Source: Paramagnetospirillum kuznetsovii
GTDB lineage: Bacteria > Pseudomonadota > Alphaproteobacteria > Rhodospirillales > Magnetospirillaceae
Assembly: GCF_003284725.1 (NCBI RefSeq)
Contig: NZ_PGTO01000005.1
Location: 1 to 64,000, forward strand
Direction: 5' to 3'
Length of the DNA stretch: 64,000 nt
Position numbers and translations under genes: made by a program. This document shows positions 17,921 through 25,639 of the stretch, one piece after another. Position 1 is the first letter of the stretch, and every line of letters starts with the position of its first letter. Under the pieces are notes generated by a model that saw only the letters and a list, made by a program, of their open reading frames with translations, searched no databases and was not told the origin of the DNA.

Positions 17921-18748
17921 TTATTGGTAGGTCACCGAGCTTCTAATCGCCATGGAAATATCCCTGGGGTTCTGAACCTTGGTGAATGATCCCTGCATAC
18001 TAGACGCTTCCGCCAAACCAACAGAACCCGCGTCAATGGGATCAAGAGCCAAGATTGTCGGCATTTCAGCGATATAATCTTTCTTTACGGTTCTCAGGGC
18101 GGTCATAAATTTCTGATATTCCAAACCAGAGCTGACCACCAGAAAATCGGGAACAGGTTCACTGACGGCTTTCTTCATGCCGTCAACGATGCTATCGGCT
18201 TCAAGAACGATGACGATACCCATACGAATCAGCGTTTTGGCTATGAACTCTCGGGACTTGGCGCTTTCATCGATAACCAGGGCAACCATGTCGAGGCAAC
18301 GGAAGCGTTCAACTGCCATGATGCCATCATGATCAGACGGTACTGATTTGACCAGGTAATGCTGCATTGTCATGTCATGTTTCTTCACGTGACGGACAAT
18401 CCAATCTTCCAAAAATTGATTGAGATATATAATCGCATTAAGATCTAATTGTTTTGATTTATTAATGAAAAAATCAGTGGCAAGAGCCGCAATTTGATCC
18501 GTTAACTTTTTATGTTCAGCGGCGTGTCCATTGCAGTATGGATATCCAAATTCAATCTGGATCTTCTGCTCTCTCAAAAAATGTTCCTCCCCATACTTAT
18601 GAAGAGCTTTCAACGTTTGGTGCATCATTCGTTTATTTGTAAGTGAAACTGACAAACGATTGAAGTCATTAATGATATCAAGGAGGCGCTGGTGATCCAT
18701 ATCAATGATTGGATGCCCAATTCTGAGATCATCTGTCATCTTGAGCAT
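17921..18748 (-). CDS. Haemerythrin fused to a receiver-like domain lacking the phospho-aspartate
   Basis: 275 residues from the ATG at 18748, chosen because GAGG lies seven bases before it; the frame opens ten codons earlier. Residues 1-135 are a haemerythrin with all seven ligands (H19, H56, E60, H75, H79, H120, D125). Residues 150-275 fold like a receiver (ALVIDESAKSREFIAKTLIRM), but the acceptor position reads FLVVSSGLEY, with serine where aspartate is needed, and the conserved lysine strand ends FTKVQN. It is thus a pseudo-receiver that probably signals by protein contact, controlled by the di-iron site. Spaced 30-60 bases from both neighbours. Confidence 0.85.
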   Translation of the reverse strand: MLKMTDDLRIGHPIIDMDHQRLLDIINDFNRLSVSLTNKRMMHQTLKALHKYGEEHFLREQKIQIEFGYPYCNGHAAEHKKLTDQIAALATDFFINKSKQLDLNAIIYLNQFLEDWIVRHVKKHDMTMQHYLVKSVPSDHDGIMAVERFRCLDMVALVIDESAKSREFIAKTLIRMGIVIVLEADSIVDGMKKAVSEPVPDFLVVSSGLEYQKFMTALRTVKKDYIAEMPTILALDPIDAGSVGLAEASSMQGSFTKVQNPRDISMAIRSSVTYQ

Positions 18749-18807
18749 TTTAACCTCACTAAAACAATATCTCGTCATGTCTTAAATATTATCTATGAAA
18801 CTGCCTA

Positions 18808-19119
18808 TTATTGACTTTGATCGGCTCTAGACGTGCGTAGTGATTTGGCGGTTTGTAAAACCTTTATGCATTCCAGTGACGCTGCACGCATGACAATTAT
18901 GTGGTCATTTTCTGGCGGTAATTTTTTAATATTGGCGATAATGCTTTTAATTTTCCAACTAAGTGATGTCCGCAGACCTTGTGATGTGGTTCTCCGAAGC
19001 ATCATCGATAGAGAAAGAAGTGCTAGCTCCTCCAACGTTAACGGGTCTTGAACAGAGGGCATCTTTCGAATAATCTTCTGAAAAAGTGCTTCTTGTTCTG
19101 CTGGAGACATGGCTTCCAT
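18808..19119 (-). CDS. Small helical protein of unknown function
   Basis: 103 residues (an ATG three codons in is equally possible). All-helical, no cysteine pair, no membrane segment: SPAEQEALFQKIIRKMPSVQ, LEELALLSLSMMLRRT. Not recognised. It lies between two haemerythrin genes in the same orientation with short gaps, so it is almost certainly part of that unit. Confidence 0.65.
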   Translation of the reverse strand: MEAMSPAEQEALFQKIIRKMPSVQDPLTLEELALLSLSMMLRRTTSQGLRTSLSWKIKSIIANIKKLPPENDHIIVMRAASLECIKVLQTAKSLRTSRADQSQ

Positions 19120-19167
19120 TTCTAAATTCTCTGATGTAATTTAATATATAGATTATGGAAAACGTAT

Positions 19168-19527
19168 TTATATTTCTGCCTCAAGGTGCTCAAGCAGGAT
19201 ATTAATTGCCCTCATCATCAAATTATAACTTAGCAAATTATTTCTTTTATAAAACAATGCAATCCTATGCCTGACTTCATCATGTGCGAATTTATGCTCG
19301 TAGTACGCCGATTGATTTGTCACGCGAAGTTGATTCTCTTCGAGATCAAAATGATCTTTTGTATGCTGAACAAGTTGGTCAAACACCAATTTGACCGAAT
19401 CGGAATCCATTCTGAATTCGTTAAATCTTTTTGCCATATTGGCTAATTGCAACAGATTTTGGTGTTGTTGATCAATAAGCACACTCACGTCATCAAAAAC
19501 AGGCTGGCGGGCTAAATTCTGATGCAT
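19168..19527 (-). CDS. Single-domain haemerythrin, truncated at the last ligand
   Basis: 119 residues. Ligands H22, H59, E63, H78, H82 and H114 are in place, but the protein ends at HLEAEI, so the usual aspartate five residues after the last histidine is missing (isoleucine, with E118 one before). The di-iron site may use E118 or be altered. First gene of the minus-strand unit; palindrome copy C lies 78 bases upstream. Possible roles are oxygen storage, delivery or sensing. Confidence 0.82.
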   Translation of the reverse strand: MHQNLARQPVFDDVSVLIDQQHQNLLQLANMAKRFNEFRMDSDSVKLVFDQLVQHTKDHFDLEENQLRVTNQSAYYEHKFAHDEVRHRIALFYKRNNLLSYNLMMRAINILLEHLEAEI

Positions 19528-19604
19528 GGTTGATCACCCGGGTTTGATCAGAGGAAAGTGATTCTTACCTTCAAGGTAGGTTCACCCACCATGCATGGGC
19601 GCAA

Positions 19605-19619
19605 TACTCCCAAATGGGA
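19605..19619 (-). promoter_or_regulatory. Palindromic site TACTCCCAAATGGGA, copy C
   Basis: Identical 15-mer to copy A. The palindrome is more extended here: plus strand ATACTCCCA-AA-TGGGAGGTAT, imperfect by one inserted base. It lies 78 bases upstream of the haemerythrin start at 19527. A second palindromic patch, CTTCAAGG with TAGGTTCACCCACC, lies between it and the gene. Confidence 0.62.
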
Positions 19620-19767
19620 GGTATCGACGTAATTTTCCGGGAGATTGGGAGCAGGAAGAGTATCCCTCCGTCGCCGCTTCCAATTGCCCGCATCGCAAGG
19701 ATTTGGCTTAGACGGTTTGAACCGTCAGTGGTTCTGTCTGCGGCTCCGAATCAGAGGAGCGGCGGGA

Positions 19768-20457
19768 ATGAACGATTGGGTGGAGGCTGGCGAGGGCACT
19801 ATCGAGATCCGCCGCCGCGACGAGCAGGATCGTTTCATGTCCATGCTCAACCACGAACTCAAGACACCCCTCGCCGTCATCCGCATGTCACTGGGAGGCG
19901 ATGTCCTGGCGCCGGGTAGTCGAGAGCGCATCACGAGAGCGATCAACGACATTAACTCCATCGTCGAACGGGCTTTGCAGGCCGACCGCCTCAGTCTTGG
20001 GCGGATCACCACGCATATCGCGCCTTGCCAGCCTGTGGACCTAATCGGCACGCTCATCTCAATCTCGACCATGCCCGATCGCATCCGGCTTGAGGCAAGT
20101 TTCCACCGCGAAATCAAAAGTGACCCGCAGCTCCTGGGGGTGGCCATTGGCAACCTGATCGACAATGCCATCAAATATGGCCCCCCCGATCAGGATGTCC
20201 GCGTCGTGGTAAGAGAATCCGCCCTCAAGGGAAGGAGTGGCCTGCTCATCGAGGTCTGCAACCCGGTTGGAAGCGCCGGCATGCCGGATTCGCACCTGGT
20301 GTTCCGCAAATACTATCGTGCCCCCGGCGCCCACGGCAAAACCGGCTCCGGCCTCGTACTGTACATTGCCTCCGACTTTGCAGCCAGACTCGGCGGCCGA
20401 CTGAACTACACGCCATCGGGCAACGAGGTAAAGTTCGAGCTATGGATTCCGCTCTGA
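19768..20457 (+). pseudogene. Histidine kinase lacking its sensor part (HisKA + HATPase only)
   Basis: 229 residues from an ATG preceded by AGGAG. It starts directly in the kinase core: RFMSMLNHELKTPLAVIRMS (phospho-histidine), NLIDNAIKYG, then VCNPVGSAGMPD in place of the usual DxGxG box, and VFRKYYRAPGAHGKTGSGL. These variants are normal for membrane kinases with 7TM sensor domains, which have several hundred residues before this point. Nothing like a sensor precedes it, so it is probably a 5'-truncated gene. The following response regulator is also broken. Confidence 0.7.
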
Positions 20458-20545
20458 GAACTCCCGTCGTTGAAGATCACGATAATCTGCGCGAGGTCAC
20501 AGATTATACGGGCCACCGTTTGAGCGGAGTGTCCCTGAGGCCCGC
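20442..20545 (+). pseudogene. Response-regulator start, broken by a repeat
   Basis: The ATG overlaps the kinase stop by 16 bases, as in an intact kinase/regulator operon. The first 30 residues match the start of a receiver domain (PVVEDHDNLREVTDYTGHRLSGVS) with a small internal deletion, then all similarity ends shortly before the 60-bp repeat at 20573. The pair 19768-20545 is a dead two-component system. Confidence 0.65.
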
Positions 20546-20572
20546 CAATACCACATGGCGGGGGCGATTATG

Positions 20573-20632
20573 GGATGTCGATGTTAAATGTGATCTGATA
20601 GTTGGGTGCCGCTACCAGCGGGTGAGTTTCCC
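20573..20632 (+). repeat. 60-bp direct repeat, copy 1
   Basis: Begins GGATGTCGATGTTAAATG and ends GCGGGTGAGTTTCCC. The last 46 bases are identical to those at 22079-22124. It interrupts the response-regulator remnant. The style (GGATGTCRATTTTGAATGTG) resembles terminal repeats of IS21-type elements; the family call is tentative. Confidence 0.75.
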
Positions 20633-20856
20633 GCAGATGTCCGTGGCTGTCAAAATGACCGATGCCATCGCTGTTTTCCGTGGCGAAAACATCTTCGCTC
20701 AGTGCAAGGCAGCCTGAGGCATGACCACCTCAGCGTGCCAGCAAATCTACACCTCAACGGACGATATTCACGCAGTGCGACGTCCGCCATCGACCCAGCT
20801 AAAAATAGAACACCATGTCGCGATCGAGGCATTGGGTTTCTTAAAAATTCTGCGTG

Positions 20857-20905
20857 AAATCGACATCCTGTCGCCAACCGGGCATGGGATGTCGATTTTG
20901 AATGT
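20857..20905 (+). repeat. Partial repeat copy with a perfect 12-bp inverted arm
   Basis: AAATCGACATCC (20857-20868) faces GGATGTCGATTT (20887-20898). The right arm continues as TGAATGT, the first 19 bases of the 60-bp repeat. The same arrangement, less perfect, precedes copy 2 at 22034-22077. Confidence 0.65.
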
Positions 20906-21023
20906 CTTCAGGCCGTCAGTTCCGACAATCAAAAAGAGAGGGGTTTATCTTCCCATTGGCGGAAGGCGGTGAGGTTGGCGTAGAAATACATTTCGGTGCC
21001 AGAGAGTCCGTCCGCAAAGTTCT

Positions 21024-21491
21024 CTATGATTTTCGCCCCCTTGCGATCCTGCGCAGCATGAGGCGGATCATGGCCAGGCGCAGGAATGCCAGGGCCATCC
21101 TGGCGAGATTTTCGAAATCCTTGGCGAGGCGGCGACAGCGGCCCAGCCAGCCGAATGTGCGTTCAACAATCCACCGCTTTGGCAGCACCTCGAAACCTTT
21201 GGCGGTGTCGGAGCGCTTGACGATTTCCAGGTGCCATTCCCCGAGTTCGCGCATGGCCGCAGCCGTGGCGGCCCCCTGGTAGCCGCCATCGGCGAACACC
21301 CGGACGATAAACGGAAACAGGCGACGGACCTCCTTGAGCACTGGCAACGCGCCATCACGGTCCTGGACATCGGCGGGCTGGACATGGGCCGCCAGGATCA
21401 GGCCGAGCGTATCGACGACGATGTGGCGCTTCTTGCCTTTGACCTTTTTGCCCGCGTCGTAGCCCGACGGATCGATCCGCGCCCCCCTTTT
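21024..21491 (-). CDS. IS5-family transposase, C-terminal frame (orfB)
   Basis: Second half of the transposase: RIDPSGYDAGKKVKGKKRHI, DTLGLILAAHVQPADVQDRDG, VRVFADGGYQG, ERTFGWLGRCRRLAKDFE, including the catalytic DG and the E of the Y-x(2)-R-x(3)-E-type tail. It has no start of its own; it is reached from orfA by a frameshift at AAAAAGGGGGG (minus strand, 21492 to 21482). The frame is open up to 21791, but similarity begins at about 21491. Confidence 0.85.
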   Translation of the reverse strand, partial: KRGARIDPSGYDAGKKVKGKKRHIVVDTLGLILAAHVQPADVQDRDGALPVLKEVRRLFPFIVRVFADGGYQGAATAAAMRELGEWHLEIVKRSDTAKGFEVLPKRWIVERTFGWLGRCRRLAKDFENLARMALAFLRLAMIRLMLRRIARGRKS

Positions 21492-21865
21492 TCCGCGCTT
21501 TTGACGCTTTGGCTGTCGATTATCGCCGCTGTCGGGCTGGCTTCCTTTCCGGCAATCTCGCGGACCTCGACGAACAGGGCGTGGTGGATGCGGGCCAGGG
21601 TGCCGTCCCATTCCCACAAACCGAGATACTCGTGCACAGTGCTCTTGGGCGGAAGATCCTTGGGCAAGGCCCGCCATTGGCAGCCGGTCATCAGCACGTA
21701 GAACACGCCGTTCAGCACCTCGCGGATGCTCACCGTCCGCTGCCGCCCGCCGCGCTTCGCTGGCGGGATCAGCTGCTCCACCAGTGCCCATTCCTCATCC
21801 GTCAGGTCGCTCGGATAGCGCAGCCCAGTGCGCTCGTAGACCCGCCGGTTCTCTTTCGTCCACAT
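21398..21865 (-). CDS. IS5-family transposase, N-terminal frame (orfA)
   Basis: 155 residues. Typical start of this family: RYPSDLTDEEWALVEQLIPP, then SIREVLNGVFYVLMTGCQWR, LPKDLPPKSTVHEYLGLWEW, and the first catalytic aspartate in AAIIDSQSVKSAEKGG. The frame departs from the family right after the A/G run, where the other frame takes over, consistent with programmed frameshifting. Confidence 0.88.
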   Translation of the reverse strand: MWTKENRRVYERTGLRYPSDLTDEEWALVEQLIPPAKRGGRQRTVSIREVLNGVFYVLMTGCQWRALPKDLPPKSTVHEYLGLWEWDGTLARIHHALFVEVREIAGKEASPTAAIIDSQSVKSAEKGGRGSIRRATTRAKRSKARSATSSSIRSA

Positions 21866-22033
21866 GCCGCCCCCCCCAAATTCGCCTGGGGAGCCATGGA
21901 ATCACATCCGATTCATCGGACTCAAGAACCTTCCGGACGGGCTCAGAGTCTCAAAAGGGAAGATTATCCAGAGCAACCAAAAGATGTCTTTGATACTAGA
22001 GTTCTGTCTTTCCGTCTGGTTCCATTTCATTGA

Positions 22034-22124
22034 AAAATCGACATTCTATTGCTATATGGCCATAGGATGTCAATTTTGAATGTGATCTGATAGTTGGGTG
22101 CCGCTACCAGCGGGTGAGTTTCCC
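22034..22124 (+). repeat. 60-bp direct repeat, copy 2, with inverted arm
   Basis: The repeat proper is 22065-22124; its last 46 bases equal those of copy 1. An imperfect inverted arm (AAAATCGACATTC, 22034-22046) faces GGATGTCAATTTT. The two full copies bracket 1.5 kb that includes the IS5-family element. Confidence 0.75.
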
Positions 22125-22220
22125 TGGATGCCCTTTCTCGCGGCATCGGAGAGGAATAGACCATAGGCTTGAATTCCAAGCTCACCCTTGATGTCGACTT
22201 CTCCGACATCTCAGGGCTCA

Positions 22221-24248
22221 TCATGCAGAACCCTGGCGTTGAAACGGCATCGATATAATGGCAGCCAGTTCTTCTCCTGACATAGTTTCAATTTCAAGCA
22301 GACGCTCGACGATCAAGTCGAGTGTTGTCCGGTTTGTCGTGAGCCGGTCCATAGCGGCGGCATAAGCCCGCCTGATGCGATCTTCAACTTGGAGCGAGAT
22401 GTCGGGACGCCGAATCAACAAGAGGTCAAGGCTGTCCGGTGTCGGAATGCCTGACCAGATCGGAACTGACTGCCCTCCAAGACCCAGGGCTGTAATAGCT
22501 GTGGTCGCAAGCATTGTCGCGCGGGCCAAATCACTGTCGGGTCCACCGCCAGACCCACTCGACACCTGCCCAAGCACAAGCTCTTCGGCAGCTCGCCCGG
22601 CGAGGGTCGTTATCAGCAACTGGTCGATGTCTGCGCTGGTTGCCAGTTCCATCTCCGGCCGATGGCTCAGCACGCCGCCTCCCGTGGACCCAGTCTGACG
22701 AATGCTGACATGCTTTACCGCGTCTGGCCGATGAAGGGCGATTGCGAGAGCATGGCCGGCTTCATGAACCGCGCAGCAACGACAAATTTCGGCGCTGACG
22801 GTCTGGGCGCTGCCCCGAATTTCAGCCATCAAATCATCGAGGTGCATCGGACGGCGATCCTGGCGGCCCCTTCGCCTCGCGCCTCGAATCCACTTCGCAA
22901 CATCTGCGCCCGATCCGCCAAGTGCCAACATGGCGGCTGGGGCAAGGTCGTCGTTGGAGAGGTCACTGCCAAGGTGGTGGCGAAAAATTTGTAGAAGTGC
23001 TGTTTGATCCGGAAGGCCGATTTGAATGTGACGGTCCAGCCGCCCTGCGCGGGTGATCGCCGGATCGATCCGATCTGGATTATTGGTTGCCCCAACGACG
23101 ACGACGCCATCCCGTGCCGAGGCCCCATCAAGAAGTTCCAGAAACGCATTGACGACCTGAATTGAATAATCCTTATAATCGCTCTTGAATTGAGTGCGGC
23201 TTCCGAATCCATCAATCTCATCAACAAGCAAAATACTTGGTGACATGGCGCGAGCTTGAGTAAAAGTCTTCCTCATGGCTTTTAGCAGGTCGCCTAGGTG
23301 ACCCGCTGACTGCCATTCACCTAGGGATGATGCCACCAGCGGCACTCCGCATGTGCCAGCCAGTGCCCGAGCAAATGTCGTTTTTCCCGTGCCGGGGGTG
23401 CCTGAGAGCAGAACGCCACGATCGACATCGGACCAATCAAGCTTTCCATCGCGATAGTCGGCCAGATCCTTGGCCAGCGCCTTTCCCCACGCAACGGCCT
23501 CCACCATTCCTCCCATCGAGTCCAAGGTCAGCGCAGGTAGCTTTTGGCGGCCATCAATCATGGTGATCAGCCGATGGATCATTCCATCAGCGTTCTGGTC
23601 GGGGCGTGCAACAAGCCGCAGGTCGGTGGGCCCAATCCTACCGGCGATTGCGTTCGGGATGGCTTGATATGGCTTTGTGAGGGTGATATCCGTGATGATA
23701 GTGCCAAGCAGATTGCCATCAAGCGGTGGAACGTTGATCTTTCCATCCACGGATTCCAGCAGCGCTGCCGGAAGATGCTCGGCAGGAACTTCGGCGAAAC
23801 CGACAACCGTACCGCCAAAAACCAAGGTTGTTGCGATGACCGCCGACGCTTCATCGCGCCGCGGGGCCGCAGTTTCGCCATCGCGAATAAAGGCCACCCG
23901 TGGGGCTGAGGGAAAAGTGTAGCGCCCAATGTGGGCGGCCGTGGCAGTGTCTCCGTTGACCATTTGTTGGCTGTCATAAAATCGGTCTGCCCAAGCCTTG
24001 GCGACTAGACTGGCCCATGGGGCTCGAACGGTGACGACGATAGCCACCCCATTCCGGCGGGCAAGATCAACGACATCCGGGGCTGCGGCAAGAGCCGCAT
24101 CGAGCATATGTCGGGCTGCAACGTCTCCTGGGTCACGGGGAAGTTGCTGTTCTTCCTCAGGAGGGAAGTCAGAAAGCGAAAAACTCTCATTGTTATCGCC
24201 AGGGTGTCTTTTCTCGATCTTTTTGGCACTGGGGCGCAGCTTTTTCAT
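22221..24248 (-). CDS. Soluble FtsH-like AAA+ ATPase with zinc-metalloprotease domain
   Basis: 675 residues. The first 240 residues have no membrane segment and no known domain, unlike classical FtsH with two helices. The AAA+ module spans about 250-440: Walker A GTPGTGKTT (283-291), Walker B ILLVDEIDGFGSR (339-351), second region of homology ATNNPDRIDPAITRAGRLDR. The peptidase has HEAGH (495-499) and a probable third ligand, D573 in DSDLARAT. It should unfold and degrade proteins in the cytoplasm. AGGAAAG precedes the ATG. It is the last gene of a three-gene unit with 24325 and 24926. Confidence 0.85.
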   Translation of the reverse strand: MKKLRPSAKKIEKRHPGDNNESFSLSDFPPEEEQQLPRDPGDVAARHMLDAALAAAPDVVDLARRNGVAIVVTVRAPWASLVAKAWADRFYDSQQMVNGDTATAAHIGRYTFPSAPRVAFIRDGETAAPRRDEASAVIATTLVFGGTVVGFAEVPAEHLPAALLESVDGKINVPPLDGNLLGTIITDITLTKPYQAIPNAIAGRIGPTDLRLVARPDQNADGMIHRLITMIDGRQKLPALTLDSMGGMVEAVAWGKALAKDLADYRDGKLDWSDVDRGVLLSGTPGTGKTTFARALAGTCGVPLVASSLGEWQSAGHLGDLLKAMRKTFTQARAMSPSILLVDEIDGFGSRTQFKSDYKDYSIQVVNAFLELLDGASARDGVVVVGATNNPDRIDPAITRAGRLDRHIQIGLPDQTALLQIFRHHLGSDLSNDDLAPAAMLALGGSGADVAKWIRGARRRGRQDRRPMHLDDLMAEIRGSAQTVSAEICRCCAVHEAGHALAIALHRPDAVKHVSIRQTGSTGGGVLSHRPEMELATSADIDQLLITTLAGRAAEELVLGQVSSGSGGGPDSDLARATMLATTAITALGLGGQSVPIWSGIPTPDSLDLLLIRRPDISLQVEDRIRRAYAAAMDRLTTNRTTLDLIVERLLEIETMSGEELAAIISMPFQRQGSA

Positions 24249-24324
24249 TATTCAATCTTTCCTATTTTGCGTAAATTAATTTCTAATAATATTGAGGTGG
24301 GGATCAGGCGTGGGTATTGACCGG

Positions 24325-24909
24325 TCAGCCGTTGAGCGGGGCCATGGCGGTGCCTCCGTTGGGCATATTGCTGGACAGCCAGGGCTGGATCTTGGCACCC
24401 CATGAACCGGCCTTATCCAGGGATTCAATGCCACGCAATCGTGCTTCCCGGTTCGCCATCCGGCTCAGCAACTCCCAGCGGCGGTTTGTCTGCGCTGGGT
24501 CAATCGAGACCAGGGCCATCATCGTCCGGATGGCCGGGTAGGCAGAAAGGTTCTCCCCCCTTGACCAGCGAGACGCTGCCGATTCCTCACGGCCCAGCAT
24601 CAAGGCAATGGTGCGAAGATCCGGCGGAGCGGGCAGAACGGCGTCAAGGTGATCGACAAATTCGCTGACAGTGGGAAAGGCGAGCGGCAAAACAAGATTC
24701 TGATCGGTCGCGAGCAAGCGAGCCAAAATGGCCCGCGGCGGGGTAACTAAATGTCCGAGGCCCTCTACGCCACAGTCGGCGCGCAGCCGACCAACAGCGT
24801 TTTGAGAGAGGCCGAAAATGCCGAACTTGATCGGTGACGGCAGAGGCAGATTGTCGATCGCCGACAGGAGAATATCGGCGGTGACGGGGCGGTCAGCAGG
24901 GATAAACAT
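24325..24909 (-). CDS. Unknown island protein with HTH-like segment
   Basis: 194 residues from the ATG at 24909 (AAGGA upstream); the frame opens earlier, but that part belongs to the overlapping neighbour. The C-terminal half contains an HTH-like stretch (LRTIALMLGREESAASRWSRGENLSAYPAI), and FGLSQNAVGRLRADCGVEG may be another. No family recognised. It lies 16 bases after 24926-25510 and 76 bases before the FtsH-like gene. Possibly a substrate-binding or DNA-binding adaptor for the protease; this is speculation from position. Confidence 0.65.
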   Translation of the reverse strand: MFIPADRPVTADILLSAIDNLPLPSPIKFGIFGLSQNAVGRLRADCGVEGLGHLVTPPRAILARLLATDQNLVLPLAFPTVSEFVDHLDAVLPAPPDLRTIALMLGREESAASRWSRGENLSAYPAIRTMMALVSIDPAQTNRRWELLSRMANREARLRGIESLDKAGSWGAKIQPWLSSNMPNGGTAMAPLNG

Positions 24910-24925
24910 AGTGTGGGGTCCTTGA

Positions 24926-25510
24926 TTATTGATTTTGGGAAATTGTGGTGGTCTGGTGTTCGAAAGCATCGGCCATTGCCTTGAATGACGGCATGGCCAG
25001 TGGGCGGGAGTCGGGGCGGAAAAAATGTCCACCGACAAAAGTGGCGCCACTCCAGCCAGAAAATGGCAGGACCAGCACATGGTCCACGACGCACCGCAAC
25101 AAAGGCGGGATGTCGCGCCCGTCCCTTGCGCCCAGTTCGATTGCCAATCGACCAAACCGAGCCTCGATGTACACGTCCAAGAACGTGTGAGAATCACGGA
25201 TGGGGGCGCGATGTTCTTCGATGATCAATGACTGCTGATCAATGGCTTTGGCCAGCGACAAGCCGAGGAGGCGTAGTCGACGGTGATCGGGGCCTTCCTG
25301 CCGCCGCACGGTGGGCAGCTCGGCGTCATCGATGCCAACAGGGCAGGGAATAGCGAAAGGAGCGAACCGGATCAGCCCTGTGGTGAGGCAGATGCCAAGC
25401 AATTGGGCATCACACCCTGCCCGAAGGCCGCCCGTGGCAGTCTTATGCAAAATGTCCGGCAGCCAAAGGTCCGGGCGACGGCTGAGCCAGGGTTCGGTAA
25501 CAGAATTCAT
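24926..25510 (-). CDS. Unknown island protein
   Basis: 194 residues; AGGAG nine bases before the ATG. Mixed alpha/beta with several hydrophobic stretches but no clear transmembrane helix: CDAQLLGICLTTGLIRFAP, RLRLLGLSLAKAIDQQSLII, VVDHVLVLPFSGWSGATFVGGHFFRPD. No domain recognised. First gene of the unit whose third gene is the FtsH-like protease; divergent from the XRE-type regulator at 25640. Confidence 0.65.
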   Translation of the reverse strand: MNSVTEPWLSRRPDLWLPDILHKTATGGLRAGCDAQLLGICLTTGLIRFAPFAIPCPVGIDDAELPTVRRQEGPDHRRLRLLGLSLAKAIDQQSLIIEEHRAPIRDSHTFLDVYIEARFGRLAIELGARDGRDIPPLLRCVVDHVLVLPFSGWSGATFVGGHFFRPDSRPLAMPSFKAMADAFEHQTTTISQNQ

Positions 25511-25639
25511 CGTGGTTGCTCCTGCTTCCAGTGACGCGAGACATTGTTTGTCATTGCCTCGCCGTGTGATAACCTTGCATTTATAATGGCAGGTTCGGGA
25601 GTTAAAGACAGCATAATTAATGGAAGGTTGGGTAAGAAA

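Larger units (their letters stand above)
20546..21003. other. Repeat-bearing stretch without supported genes
   Basis: About 460 bases between the broken regulator and the IS5-family element. It holds one full copy (20573) and one partial copy (20887) of a repeat. The frames are short and show no domain; this is probably decayed insertion-sequence DNA. Confidence 0.5.
21004..21944 (-). mobile_element. IS5-family insertion sequence, complete
   Basis: 941 bp bounded by 20-bp imperfect inverted repeats: GAGTCCGTCCGCAAAGTTCT at 21004-21023 and the complement of GAGCCCGTCCGGAAGGTTCT at 21925-21944 (17 of 20 match). AGA flanks both sides, a likely 3-bp target duplication. It contains one transposase in two overlapping frames. 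Layout and size match the IS427/IS1031 groups of IS5. Confidence 0.85.

Noticed and set aside
20650..20877. Minus-strand frame between the repeats as a possible transposase remnant
   Set aside because: No alignment-quality motif of any IS family could be recognised; left as unassigned repeat-flanking DNA.
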